64,000 bases of DNA from Pseudomonas tolaasii NCPPB 2192 (GCF_002813445.1 NZ_PHHD01000001.1:1116001-1180000), one strand, 5' to 3'. Positions 1-9,782 are shown, numbered from the stretch's first letter. The notes: a model not told the origin generated them from the letters alone. Translations and numbers: made by a program.

Positions 1-16
1 CAGTCAGCGTAGTCGC

Positions 17-1531
<1,515 letters not shown>

Positions 1532-1624
1532 CGGCGGGCTTCTACTTTCACGGTTTGGCAGGGCCAAGGAGTCTAACCCGGCTTTTGGCCGGGCGACCAC
1601 ACGAATCCCGAGGTTTTGTTGGGG

Positions 1625-1630
1625 TATACT
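1625..1630 (+). promoter_or_regulatory. Candidate -10 box of rpiA
   Basis: TATACT sits about 40 bases before the rpiA start and is followed by a GC-rich discriminator (CGCC). The 12-mer GGTATACTCGCC is identical to the one in front of 6S RNA at 63664. I see no good -35 hexamer at 17 bases, so the promoter is tentative. Confidence 0.45.
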
Positions 1631-1669
1631 CGCCGCCCTCGATAACTCCCCGCCCGTTCCGGAGCCCGC

Positions 1670-2341
1670 ATGACCCAGGATCAACTCAAACAGGCAGTGG
1701 CCCAGGCCGCCGTCGATTTAATCCTTCCCAAACTCGACGACAAGAGCATCGTCGGTGTCGGCACCGGCTCCACCGCCAACTGCTTTATCGATGCGCTGGC
1801 CCAGCACAAGGGCGCGTTCGACGGCGCCGTGGCCAGCTCCGAAGCCACCGCCGCACGCCTCAAAGGCCACGGCATTCCGGTGTACGAACTCAACACCGTG
1901 AGCGATTTGGAGTTCTATGTCGACGGCGCCGATGAAAGCGACGCGCGACTGAACCTGATCAAGGGCGGCGGCGCAGCCCTGACCCGCGAGAAGATCGTGG
2001 CGGCCGTGGCCAAGACCTTCATCTGCATCGCCGATGCCAGCAAACTGGTGCCGGTGCTCGGTGCGTTCCCGCTGCCGGTGGAAGTGATCCCAATGGCCCG
2101 CAGCCACGTGGCCCGCGAACTGGTGAAACTGGGCGGCGATCCGGTGTACCGCGAAGGCGTGTTGACCGACAACGGCAACATCATCCTGGATGTGTTCAAC
2201 ATGCAGATCACCAACCCGGTGGAGCTTGAGACGCAAATCAATGCGATCGTGGGCGTGGTGACCAACGGCTTGTTCGCCGCGCGCCCGGCGGATGTGTTGC
2301 TGTTAGGCACTTCCGAAGGTGTAAAAACCCTCAAGGCCTAA
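1670..2341 (+). CDS. rpiA: Ribose-5-phosphate isomerase A
   Basis: The enzyme interconverts ribose 5-phosphate and ribulose 5-phosphate in the non-oxidative pentose phosphate pathway. The 223-residue length matches the RpiA family. Visible family motifs are GVGTGST near residue 28, SSEATAARL, the acidic DGADE near residue 82 and KGGGAALTREKI. The ATG at 1670 is preceded by GGAGCC at a workable distance and by a candidate -10 box. It is monocistronic: divergent from ilvA on one side and followed by a REPIN that separates it from a convergent gene. Confidence 0.97.
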   Translation: MTQDQLKQAVAQAAVDLILPKLDDKSIVGVGTGSTANCFIDALAQHKGAFDGAVASSEATAARLKGHGIPVYELNTVSDLEFYVDGADESDARLNLIKGGGAALTREKIVAAVAKTFICIADASKLVPVLGAFPLPVEVIPMARSHVARELVKLGGDPVYREGVLTDNGNIILDVFNMQITNPVELETQINAIVGVVTNGLFAARPADVLLLGTSEGVKTLKA

Positions 2342-2360
2342 GCACGACTGCTTTTGCTTT

Positions 2361-2434
2361 ATGTGGGAGCTGGCTTGCCTGCGATGACGGTGGTGAATTC
2401 ACTGATGCCATCGCAGGCAAGCCAGCTCCCACAT
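2361..2434. repeat. REPIN doublet R1 (GCTGGCTTGCC class)
   Basis: Two inverted REP arms (TGTGGGAGCTGGCTTGCC and its complement) surround a short interior containing GACGGTGGTGAATTC. It lies between the convergent ends of rpiA and the SdiA-regulated-like gene. Its interior is the reverse complement of that of R2 at 4542 with one interior base difference. Such doublets are mobilised by RAYT transposases in fluorescent pseudomonads; no RAYT gene is present here. Confidence 0.9.
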
Positions 2435-2449
2435 GGATCCTGTGGTGTT

Positions 2450-3364
2450 TCAGAGAGTTGGTTTTTTGAACACGTAGAACAGGTTCGGCTCGCTGACCAC
2501 ATACAACGAACCTTCGTCATCCATGGCGATACCCTCGGCTTGAGGCACCCGTTTTTTCAGACCATGGCGCCCGTTCAGCAATGAAAGACTGCTTAACGGC
2601 CGACCGTCGATATCCAGCTCCAACACCAGAAATGACTCATCCGACAGCGCCAGCAAATGGCCGCTGCGCTCGTCGTATTGCAGGCTCGACAGGTCACGCA
2701 CAAACAGCCCGGCATCGCGCTTGGGGTTGTTGATCACGTGCACCGAGTAGGTTTTTTCCGGTTTGAAGTGGGGAAACCCGTGGACTTCGTAAATCAGCAT
2801 CGGGTCGCGCTCCTTGGCCACGAACAGGCGCTTGCCCACCGAGTCGTAAGCCAGGCCCTCGAAGCCTTTGTTGCCGCCGATGTGCACGCCCAGGGTCATC
2901 TGCTCCGCGTCGGCAGCGTCGAGGAATTGGGTGTCGTCGTTGACATGCACCTTGATCAGCCGCTGCTGGGCCTCGTCACTGATCACATAAATGTTGTCGC
3001 TGATGAACTCCACCGCCTCGGCATCACCAAAGCCCACCAGCGCAATGCGCCGCAGCACCTTGCCCTCCAGGGACAGCTCGATCAGCTCGGCGTTTTTATT
3101 GGTGACGGTAAACAGGCTTTTGCGCACCGGGTCGTAGGTCAACGCCGAGACATTGTCGTTGAGGCCTTCAATCACCCGGCCTTCCAGCACCACCCGGTAA
3201 TCGGCCAGGCCGATGGAGCGCTCATCCGCAGGGTGACGCCAGGTTTGCCAGTTGAACCACGCGCGTTCGAATAAACGGAATTGCTGCGCAACCACCCCGG
3301 CGGTAGCCAGGGCGATCAATAACAGAATGAAAAACGCAGGTTTGGGGCGGGCAAATCGGCGCAT
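2450..3364 (-). CDS. SdiA-regulated family protein (paralogue 1)
   Basis: A 304-residue protein with one N-terminal hydrophobic segment (about residues 10-26) after an Arg/Lys-rich start, so it is membrane-anchored or exported with the body in the periplasm. The body fits the SdiA-regulated (YjiK-like) beta-propeller family: repeated strands of the type GLNDNVSALTYDP, GDAEAVEFI, GNKGFEGLAYD, LSSLQYDE and a C-terminal AEGIAMDDEGSLYVVSEPN motif. It is a tandem paralogue of the next gene at 3484; both end with SEPNLFY. The biochemical role of this family is not established. The paralogues are about 120 bases apart on the same strand, so the pair may be co-transcribed. Confidence 0.8.
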   Translation of the reverse strand: MRRFARPKPAFFILLLIALATAGVVAQQFRLFERAWFNWQTWRHPADERSIGLADYRVVLEGRVIEGLNDNVSALTYDPVRKSLFTVTNKNAELIELSLEGKVLRRIALVGFGDAEAVEFISDNIYVISDEAQQRLIKVHVNDDTQFLDAADAEQMTLGVHIGGNKGFEGLAYDSVGKRLFVAKERDPMLIYEVHGFPHFKPEKTYSVHVINNPKRDAGLFVRDLSSLQYDERSGHLLALSDESFLVLELDIDGRPLSSLSLLNGRHGLKKRVPQAEGIAMDDEGSLYVVSEPNLFYVFKKPTL

Positions 3365-3483
3365 CGGCAGGGCTCAAGATTAAAAGTGGCGAATGAATAT
3401 CACGCCTGTCTGAATTTAAACTTAAACGCTGCCCGATGTCTGGCGAATGCCGTTACTGGAGAAATATCCGACGTAATCGTGGG

Positions 3484-4407
3484 TTATTTTTGCTTTTCAA
3501 AACGATAGAACAGGTTTGGCTCACTCACCATGTACAGCGTGCCGCTCTCGTCCATGGTCACGCCTTCGGCGCGCGGGATGGTGTGTTTGAGGCCGTTGAA
3601 GCCGCCGAGCAGGGTCATGAAACTGACTTGTTCGCCCTTCTCATCCAGCTCCAGCAGCAAGTGGGAGTCGGCGGACAGCACCAGCAAATGCCCGGTGCGC
3701 GGGTCGACGGCCAGGGCCGAGAGGTTGCGCATGTCCAGCTCGGTGCTGGCGAGTTTTTGCTTGTCGCCAGTCAGTGTGGCGCCGTCGCTCTTCCAGGTGA
3801 ACAACGCAGGCGGGCGTTCCTCACCGAGTACGATCTGCCCGGTGCGCTTGTCCCAGGTGATGCCTTCAAAGGCTTTGTTCTGGTCTTTGGACGGGCCGAG
3901 GTCGTAGGTTTTGAAATCGGCGATGTTCAGTTGCTGGGTGCCGGCGTCGACCTTGACCACAGTCAGGGTGTGCATGCGCTCGTCGACAATGGCCATCAGG
4001 CCGTTTTCCATCACCGTCACGCCCTCCGGGTTGTTCCAACCGTTGAGCGGCATTTTGCGCAGCACGTCGCCTTGCAGGCTCAGTTCCACGAGGAATGGGT
4101 TCTTGCCCATGACGGAAAACAGGGTTTTGGTCTGCGGGTTGTAGGAAACGTCGGAGGCCTCATCCTTTTCCATGCCGGGCAGTAACTTGCCGTCGATGAC
4201 CGCGTGGTAGTCCGGCAGCCAGACGCTGGCTTGCTGTTCAGCCGGCGTCTCGAAACGCTCCATCACCCACAACACGCCGCGATCATCCCAATGCATGGCC
4301 CAGGAAACGCCATACACAATCACCCCGACCAGGAACAGCCAGGAATACCAGCGCAGGGCAAAGCGGGAACGGGGCTTGGAGGTGATCGAAGGCAGGGGCA
4401 CGGCCAT
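3484..4407 (-). CDS. SdiA-regulated family protein (paralogue 2)
   Basis: A 307-residue relative of the neighbouring gene. I placed the start at 4407 (MAVPLPSITSKPRSR) because it puts the single membrane segment (about residues 19-37) near the N-terminus behind a basic stretch; the frame is open 42 codons further. Propeller-type strands such as EASDVSYNPQTKTLFSV, NNPEGVTVMENG, NKAFEGITWDKRTGQ, MRNLSALAVDPRTG and AEGVTMDESGTLYMVSEPN align with paralogue 1. The function is unknown; an extracytoplasmic beta-propeller is the best structural guess. The pair is bracketed by inverted REPIN copies at 2361 and 4542. Confidence 0.8.
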   Translation of the reverse strand: MAVPLPSITSKPRSRFALRWYSWLFLVGVIVYGVSWAMHWDDRGVLWVMERFETPAEQQASVWLPDYHAVIDGKLLPGMEKDEASDVSYNPQTKTLFSVMGKNPFLVELSLQGDVLRKMPLNGWNNPEGVTVMENGLMAIVDERMHTLTVVKVDAGTQQLNIADFKTYDLGPSKDQNKAFEGITWDKRTGQIVLGEERPPALFTWKSDGATLTGDKQKLASTELDMRNLSALAVDPRTGHLLVLSADSHLLLELDEKGEQVSFMTLLGGFNGLKHTIPRAEGVTMDESGTLYMVSEPNLFYRFEKQK

Positions 4408-4541
4408 GGGGCGCTTTTCCGGGGAGTCAGCTTTAGGTGATAGCACAGGATCAAACGGCCCGCGCGCAAGAAGCTGGGGATTATCCGGATGCGGTGTGAA
4501 AAAAATGCAAAAGCCCAAGCCCGGGATGCACACAAAAACAG

Positions 4542-4613
4542 TGTGGGAGCTGGCTTGCCTGCGATGGCATCAGTAAATTCACCACCGTCATCGCAGGCAA
4601 GCCAGCTCCCACA
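4542..4613. repeat. REPIN doublet R2 (inverted copy of R1)
   Basis: The same two REP arms as R1 with the interior GGCATCAGTAAATTCACCAC. Read in reverse complement it matches R1 apart from one interior base and the outermost base. It lies upstream of paralogue 2 and downstream of the FAH-family gene. Confidence 0.9.
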
Positions 4614-4632
4614 TTGGAGTTGCCTGCAGGCG

Positions 4633-5298
4633 CTAGCGAACGCTGCTTTCGAAGCGGCTTGCGCCCACCAGCTCCAACACCAGCTCATCGCCCACGTTCA
4701 GCGGGCCAACACCGACCGGGGTGCCGGTGAGAATCACATCACCGGCCTGCAGCGAGAAGCAGCCGGCCATGTGCTGGATCATCGGGATGATCGGGTTGAG
4801 CATCTGCGAGCTGTTGCCGTCCTGGCGCACCTGGCCATTGATGGTCAGGCGAATGCCGATGTCGGTCACGTCCGGGAAGGTGCTGCCGACCACGAACGGT
4901 GCAATCACGGCCGCGCCGTCGAAGGACTTGGCGATTTCCCACGGCAGGCCCTTGGCTTTCAGCTCGGCCTGCTTGTCACGCAAGGTCAGGTCCAGCGCCG
5001 GGGCGAAGCCGGAGATGGCGTCCAGCACCTCTTCGCGGCTGGGCTTGGTCGACAACGGCTTGCCGATCAGCACCGCGATTTCCGCTTCGTAGTGCACCGA
5101 GCCGCGCTCGGTCGGAATGGCGAAACCGCCTTCCAGCGCCACCACGCAGCTGCCCGGTTTGATGAACAGCAGCGGCTCGGTCGGTACCGGGTTGTCCAGT
5201 TCCTTGGCGTGTTCGGCGTAGTTACGCCCGATGCACACCACTTTGCCCAGAGGGAAATGGATGTTGGTGCCGTCGACATACTTGTGCTGGTAGCTCAT
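4633..5298 (-). CDS. Fumarylacetoacetate hydrolase family protein (acylpyruvase-like)
   Basis: A 221-residue cytosolic protein of the short FAH family (YcgM/FAHD1 type), metal-dependent hydrolases or decarboxylases of 2,4-dioxo acids and related keto acids. Visible marks are the N-terminal CIGRNYAEHAKE, the metal-binding HYEAEIAVLIG near residue 70, a Lys/Asp-containing KSFDGAAVIAP and the C-terminal GDVILTGTPVGVGP. It follows the D-2-hydroxyglutarate dehydrogenase gene by 22 bases on the same strand and is almost certainly in its operon. Whether it acts on oxaloacetate or acylpyruvates, and whether it is linked to 2-oxo acid repair after SerA, cannot be told from sequence. Confidence 0.88.
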   Translation of the reverse strand: MSYQHKYVDGTNIHFPLGKVVCIGRNYAEHAKELDNPVPTEPLLFIKPGSCVVALEGGFAIPTERGSVHYEAEIAVLIGKPLSTKPSREEVLDAISGFAPALDLTLRDKQAELKAKGLPWEIAKSFDGAAVIAPFVVGSTFPDVTDIGIRLTINGQVRQDGNSSQMLNPIIPMIQHMAGCFSLQAGDVILTGTPVGVGPLNVGDELVLELVGASRFESSVR

Positions 5299-5320
5299 GG
5301 AACGACTCCTTCAGGGGCGG

Positions 5321-6715
5321 TTAAACAGCGAAGATCTTGCCAGGGTTCATGATCCCGTTCGGGTCGAACACGGCTTTCACGGCTTTCATGTACTCGATCT
5401 CAACCGGGGAACGGCTGTAGGTCAGGTAATCGCGCTTGGTCATGCCCACGCCGTGTTCGGCGGAGATCGAACCGTTGTATTTCTCGACGGTTTCGAACAC
5501 CCACTTGTTCACGGTGGCGCACTTGGCGAAGAACTCGTCCTTGCTCAGGTTTTCCGGCTTGAGGATGTTCAGGTGCAGGTTGCCGTCACCGATGTGGCCG
5601 AACCACACAATTTCGAAGTCCGGATAATGTTCGCCGACGATAGCGTCAATTTCCTGCAGGAACGCCGGCACTTTGGAGACAGTGACCGAAATATCGTTCT
5701 TGTATGGCGTCCAGTGGGAAATGGTCTCGGAGATGTATTCGCGCAGCTTCCACAGGTTGTGCAGCTGGGTTTCGCTCTGGCTCATCACGCCGTCCAGCAC
5801 CCAGCCCTGCTCCACGCAGTGTTCGAAGGTCTCCAGCGCGTGGTTGGCGACTTCTTCGGTGGTGGCTTCGAATTCCAGCAGCGCGTAGAACGGGCACTCG
5901 GTTTCGAACGGCGCGGGTACGTCACCACGGCCGAGGACCTTGGCCAGGGCTTTATCGGAGAAGAATTCGAACGCGGTCAGGTCCAGCTTGCTCTGGAACG
6001 CGTGCAGCACCGGCATGATCGAGTCGAAATCCGTGGTGCCGAGCACCATGGCGGTGAGGTTCTTCGGCGCACGGTCCAGGCGCATGGTGGCTTCCACCAC
6101 AAAGCCCAGGGTGCCTTCGGCGCCGATGAACAGCTGGCGCATGTCGTAGCCGGTGGCGTTCTTGATCAGGTCGCGGTTCAGTTCCAGCACGTCACCTTTG
6201 CCGGTGACGACTTTCATGCCGGCAACCCAGTTGCGGGTCATGCCGTAGCGAATCACCTTGATCCCGCCGGCATTGGTGCCGATATTGCCGCCAATTTGGC
6301 TCGAACCGGACGACGCGAAGTCCACCGGGTAGTACAGGCCTTTTTCTTCGGCGACGTTTTGCAATTGCTTGGTGACCACGCCCGGCTGGCACACGGCGGT
6401 GCGGTCGGTGAGGTTCACGTCGAGAATCTGGTTCATATAGTCGAACGACACCACCACTTCGCCATTCGCCGCGACAGCCGCCGCCGACAGCCCGGTACGC
6501 CCGCCCGAGGGCACCAGCGCCACCTTGTGTTCATTGGCCCAACGGACAATGGCCTGCACCTGCTCGGTGGTCTTGGGGAACACGATGGCGACCGGCGCGG
6601 GTGCGAAATGCTTGGTCCAATCCTTGCCGTAAGCCTCCAGGGAGTCTGCATCGGTCAGCACTTTACCGGGCTCAACCAGGGTCTTTAGCTCATCAATCAG
6701 GGCAGGATGGGTCAT
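5321..6715 (-). CDS. D-2-hydroxyglutarate dehydrogenase, FAD-linked
   Basis: A 464-residue FAD-binding oxidoreductase of the GlcD/DLD family. It has the FAD_binding_4 motifs VPSGGRTGLS and SSQIGGNIGTNAGGIKVIRYG and the C-terminal FAD-oxidase_C motifs WFGHIGDGNLHLN and SAEHGVGMTKRDYL. The start at 6715 (MTHPALIDEL) fits the family; the frame runs ten codons further. It lies divergent from serA. In pseudomonads the enzyme next to serA oxidises D-2-hydroxyglutarate that SerA produces when it reduces 2-oxoglutarate, driving serine synthesis forward (established in P. stutzeri). Electrons probably go to an electron-transfer flavoprotein or quinone. D-lactate dehydrogenase is the main alternative; context favours D-2-hydroxyglutarate. 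Confidence 0.87.
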   Translation of the reverse strand: MTHPALIDELKTLVEPGKVLTDADSLEAYGKDWTKHFAPAPVAIVFPKTTEQVQAIVRWANEHKVALVPSGGRTGLSAAAVAANGEVVVSFDYMNQILDVNLTDRTAVCQPGVVTKQLQNVAEEKGLYYPVDFASSGSSQIGGNIGTNAGGIKVIRYGMTRNWVAGMKVVTGKGDVLELNRDLIKNATGYDMRQLFIGAEGTLGFVVEATMRLDRAPKNLTAMVLGTTDFDSIMPVLHAFQSKLDLTAFEFFSDKALAKVLGRGDVPAPFETECPFYALLEFEATTEEVANHALETFEHCVEQGWVLDGVMSQSETQLHNLWKLREYISETISHWTPYKNDISVTVSKVPAFLQEIDAIVGEHYPDFEIVWFGHIGDGNLHLNILKPENLSKDEFFAKCATVNKWVFETVEKYNGSISAEHGVGMTKRDYLTYSRSPVEIEYMKAVKAVFDPNGIMNPGKIFAV

Positions 6716-6783
6716 CGACAGAACTCTCGAACAATTCATGGTCATCCTGAGAACGCTTCACGTCGCAGGAATGAGTGTTTAGC

Positions 6784-6810
6784 GGGGCGCGTATGCTAGC
6801 ATACCGCCCC
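6784..6810. promoter_or_regulatory. Palindrome in the serA / D-2-hydroxyglutarate dehydrogenase divergent region
   Basis: The perfect 14-base palindrome GTATGCTAGCATAC (6791-6804) is extended on both sides by complementary GGGGCG and CGCCCC with a single bulged C. TATGCT within it could be a -10 box on either strand. It lies centrally between the two divergent starts and could be an operator or overlapping promoters. No regulator gene is adjacent. Confidence 0.5.
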
Positions 6811-6920
6811 CGCAGGACAGAGCCCAAGGGCGTTTCTGCGGTGACGGCTTTCCTGCCGTCCGGGTCAGCTTGTGCTGCTCGATTCCCTGCCATTTTTCTC
6901 CGGGATACAGGTTTACGCAG

Positions 6921-8150
6921 ATGAGCAAGACTTCTCTCGATAAGAGCAAGATCAAGTTCCTTCTTCTGGAAGGCGTCCACCCATCGGCTGTCGACGTTCT
7001 GAAAGCCGCCGGGTACACCAGCATTGAGTACATCACCAGTTCTCTGCCGGAAGCCCAACTCAAGGAAAAGATCGCCGACGCGCACTTTATCGGCATTCGC
7101 TCCCGCACTCAGCTGACCGAAGAGATCTTCGATCACGCCAAGAAACTCGTGGCGGTCGGCTGTTTCTGCATCGGCACCAACCAGGTCGACCTCAACGCAG
7201 CGCGCGAGCGCGGCATCGCGGTGTTCAACGCACCGTACTCCAACACCCGTTCCGTTGCGGAGCTGGTGCTGGCCGAGGCCATCCTGTTGCTGCGCGGCAT
7301 CCCTGAGAAGAACGCGTCGTGCCACCGTGGCGGCTGGATCAAAAGCGCGGCCAACTCCTTCGAAATCCGCGGCAAAAAGCTGGGTATCGTCGGTTACGGC
7401 TCGATCGGCACTCAGCTGTCGGTACTCGCTGAAGGCCTGGGCATGCAGGTGTTCTTCTACGACACCCTGACCAAACTGCCACTGGGCAACGCCACTCAGG
7501 TGTCGAGCCTGACCGAACTGCTGGGCATGTCCGACATCGTGACCCTGCACGTTCCGGAAACCGCTGAAACCCAGTGGATGATCGGCGAGAAGGAAATCCG
7601 TGCCATCAAGAAAGGCGGCATCCTGATCAACGCAGCCCGTGGCACCGTCGTCGAATTGGACGCCCTGGCCGACGCGATCAAGGACAAGCACCTGATCGGC
7701 GCCGCCATCGACGTGTTCCCGGTGGAGCCACGCTCCAACGACGACATCTTCGAAAGCCCGCTGCGTGGCCTGGACAACGTGATCCTGACCCCGCACATCG
7801 GCGGTTCCACCGCTGAAGCCCAGGCCAACATCGGCCTGGAAGTGTCGGAGAAGCTGGTCAAGTACAGCGACAACGGTACCTCAGTATCGTCCGTGAACTT
7901 CCCGGAAGTGGCCCTGCCGGCTCACCCTGGCAAGCACCGTCTGCTGCACATCCACCAGAACATTCCTGGCGTGATGATGGAGATCAACAAGGTTTTCGCG
8001 GAAAACGGCATCAACATCTCCGGTCAGTTCCTGCAGACCAACGAGAAGGTCGGCTACGTGGTGATCGACGTCGACGCCGAGTACTCGGACCTGGCGCAAG
8101 AGAAGCTGCAGCACATCAACGGCACGATTCGTAGCCGCGTGTTGTTCTAA
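6921..8150 (+). CDS. serA: D-3-phosphoglycerate dehydrogenase
   Basis: This enzyme oxidises 3-phosphoglycerate to 3-phosphohydroxypyruvate with NAD, the committed step of serine synthesis; Pseudomonas SerA also reduces 2-oxoglutarate to D-2-hydroxyglutarate. The 409-residue product has the Rossmann motif GYGSIG (158-163) and catalytic Arg240, Glu269 and His292 at the positions of the E. coli enzyme. A C-terminal ACT domain (HRLLHIHQNIPGVM onward) normally binds serine. The ATG at 6921 was preferred to a longer frame because MSKTSLDKSKIKFLLLEG matches the family start. A strong terminator follows directly. Confidence 0.97.
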   Translation: MSKTSLDKSKIKFLLLEGVHPSAVDVLKAAGYTSIEYITSSLPEAQLKEKIADAHFIGIRSRTQLTEEIFDHAKKLVAVGCFCIGTNQVDLNAARERGIAVFNAPYSNTRSVAELVLAEAILLLRGIPEKNASCHRGGWIKSAANSFEIRGKKLGIVGYGSIGTQLSVLAEGLGMQVFFYDTLTKLPLGNATQVSSLTELLGMSDIVTLHVPETAETQWMIGEKEIRAIKKGGILINAARGTVVELDALADAIKDKHLIGAAIDVFPVEPRSNDDIFESPLRGLDNVILTPHIGGSTAEAQANIGLEVSEKLVKYSDNGTSVSSVNFPEVALPAHPGKHRLLHIHQNIPGVMMEINKVFAENGINISGQFLQTNEKVGYVVIDVDAEYSDLAQEKLQHINGTIRSRVLF

Positions 8151-8166
8151 GGTTTCAACGCAGCAC

Positions 8167-8199
8167 AAAAAAGGGAGCCCCGAGGGGCTCCCTTTTTTG
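8167..8199 (+). terminator. Rho-independent terminator after serA
   Basis: The 8-bp stem GGGAGCCC/GGGCTCCC with a CGAG loop is flanked by A-rich and T-rich runs. It ends serA transcription and, being symmetrical, can also serve the convergent DUF4399 gene. Confidence 0.93.
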
Positions 8200-8213
8200 C
8201 GTCTGGCTAACGC

Positions 8214-8654
8214 TTATTTCACGTTAACCGTGATGACTTTCGAAGCTACCGTGGGGTTGAACTGCATGTGCAGCTTGTCGCCGGCCACCAGTTGCAAGGT
8301 GTGCTTGCCCGGGGTGAGGGTCAGCTCGGTTTCGGTTTGCGCCTTGCCGTAGTGGATCACGGTGTCGGTGGCCGGGATCGGCACGCTGGCGTCCGGCAGT
8401 TCTTTCTGGTCGACCAGCAGGTGGTGATGGCCGGTGCCTGGGGTCTGGTCGGTGGCCGGGGCCAGCTTCAAGCCTTCCATGCCGAATTTGACGGTGAAGG
8501 TCTTGTCGACGGTGGCGCCATCCTTGGGCGACACAATAAACACTTTGGCGCCTTCAGGTGGCGCGCTGCGCGGGATGCCGTCGGCGGCGGTGGCCAACAT
8601 CGAGGCGCCCAGCAGCAGGCTGGCAATCGTTGCACGGGCAAGTAGAGCTTTCAT
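8214..8654 (-). CDS. DUF4399 exported protein
   Basis: A 146-residue protein with a signal peptide (about 23 residues, cleavage after ATA or TAA). The rest is a DUF4399 domain with the motifs VFIVSPKDGATV, GHHHLLVD and LTPGKHTLQLVAGD. Such domains are predicted periplasmic beta-sandwiches of unknown function. The ATG at 8654 is chosen over in-frame upstream starts because GGAG lies six bases before it and a signal peptide follows directly. It is convergent with serA and shares its terminator. Confidence 0.85.
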   Translation of the reverse strand: MKALLARATIASLLLGASMLATAADGIPRSAPPEGAKVFIVSPKDGATVDKTFTVKFGMEGLKLAPATDQTPGTGHHHLLVDQKELPDASVPIPATDTVIHYGKAQTETELTLTPGKHTLQLVAGDKLHMQFNPTVASKVITVNVK

Positions 8655-8788
8655 TCGCTTCTCCAGTTTCTGCATGAAATCTGTTGGGTTATGACAACTT
8701 CGCGGCAAATTGCTGTCCAAGGCACTCATCACCATAGCAAAGCGATGCTGACTGGAGCCTCGCACAGCTGAATTCTTTAGGAGCGACC

Positions 8789-9262
8789 ATGCGCTTTTCG
8801 CCTGGCCTTGTACTGTTGCTGCCCCTTCTGAGCCCCTTGGCTCACGCCGAACTGATCGATGATGTGTTTGACCGTGGCGAACTGCGCATTGCCCTGGAGG
8901 CCAACACCCCGCCTTTCAACTTCAAGGACGGCGACAAGCTAACCGGTTTTGAAGTGGAGCTGGGTGAACAATTAGCCAAGGAAATGGACGTACGCCCCTC
9001 TTTCATCACCACCGATGACGCCGACCTGCTGCCAGGCGTTGAAACCGGCAAATACGACGTGGCCATCAACCATATCGCTATGACTGCCGAGCTGCAGGAT
9101 CGGTTCGATTTCAGCGAGAGCTATAAGCAAACACCTGAGCTGGCCATTCCATTCCAAAAGGGCAACCCGGCGTTCAAAAGCAGCCTGGACAAGGCGCTGC
9201 AGCACATCAAGGCAGATGGGCGTTTGAAGGCGATGACGAAGAAGTGGTTCGAGCCTGAATGA
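8789..9262 (+). CDS. Family 3 solute-binding protein with a missing central domain
   Basis: A 157-residue exported protein with a clear signal peptide (cleavage after AHA, residue 20). The N-terminal lobe is typical of amino-acid binding proteins (RGELRIALEANTPPFNF, DKLTGFEVELGEQLA, GKYDVAINHIAMTAEL) and runs to FDFSESY. It then jumps to the far C-terminal part of lobe one (AIPFQKGNPAFKSSLDKAL, KADGRLKAMTKKWF). Full-length relatives have about 250 residues; the roughly 90-100 residues of lobe two are absent without any frameshift. It probably cannot bind ligand in the usual cleft. No permease or ATPase gene lies nearby. It may be a decaying remnant or a repurposed single-lobe protein. Confidence 0.75.
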   Translation: MRFSPGLVLLLPLLSPLAHAELIDDVFDRGELRIALEANTPPFNFKDGDKLTGFEVELGEQLAKEMDVRPSFITTDDADLLPGVETGKYDVAINHIAMTAELQDRFDFSESYKQTPELAIPFQKGNPAFKSSLDKALQHIKADGRLKAMTKKWFEPE

Positions 9263-9265
9263 ATG

Positions 9266-9282
9266 CGGCCAGCTCCCACAGT
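9266..9282. repeat. Remnant REP arm
   Basis: GCGGCCAGCTCCCACAG resembles the right arm of the GCTGGCTTGCC-class REP, with no partner arm. It sits between two convergent genes. Confidence 0.5.
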
Positions 9283-9287
9283 TTGAT

Positions 9288-9782
9288 CTAGGTGAGACTT
9301 GAGATTTGGGCCAAAGCGGCAACTGCTTCGGGCAACTGGAGCTCACTGAACACCAGCACCCCATGACGCTTGAGCAGCGCCGCCGTCACCCCTTCCCCGC
9401 TCACTTTCACTCCTGAGAACGTGCCGTCATAAGTCAGCAGGTTGCCGCACGACGGACTATTGGCCTTAAGCACAGCGATACGGATGTTGTGCAGCCGCAC
9501 CAGCGCCAGGGCCTGACGGGCGCCGTCAAGGAAGGCCTCGCTGAAATCTTCGCCCTCGGCTGTCAGCACTTGGGCGCGGCCTTCCCACACATCGATGCCT
9601 TGCCCGCCGGGAATTTCGGCAGGCGGCCTGGGCGTCGGCAGGCCGCCCGACACTTCCGGGCAGATCGCCACCACCCGCCCCTCGGCCTGCCACGCCGCCA
9701 ACTGATCGAACGGCCCGCTGCCCGCGCCGTCGTAGCGCACCTTGTGCCCAAGCAGGCAGCGGCTGACCAGAATCTTTTGCAT
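9288..9782 (-). CDS. DUF523 family protein (YbbK-like)
   Basis: A 164-residue protein matching DUF523: N-terminal ILVSRCLLGHKVRYDG, central CPEVSGGLPTPRPPAEI and C-terminal LKANSPSCGNLLTYDGTFSG. The conserved cysteines in SRCLLG, CPEV and SPSCG suggest a metal or Fe-S site, but the biochemical role is not settled. The start at 9782 was chosen because MQKILVSRC is the family N-terminus; the longer frame overlaps the upstream gene. It begins two bases after the stop of the 2OG-Fe(II) oxygenase gene, so the two are co-transcribed. Confidence 0.9.
   Translation of the reverse strand: MQKILVSRCLLGHKVRYDGAGSGPFDQLAAWQAEGRVVAICPEVSGGLPTPRPPAEIPGGQGIDVWEGRAQVLTAEGEDFSEAFLDGARQALALVRLHNIRIAVLKANSPSCGNLLTYDGTFSGVKVSGEGVTAALLKRHGVLVFSELQLPEAVAALAQISSLT

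Noticed and set aside
8789..9262. Frameshift or sequencing error as the cause of the short binding protein
   Set aside because: Both halves are in one frame without stop codons, and the DNA between the two family blocks is continuous, so a clean in-frame loss fits better.
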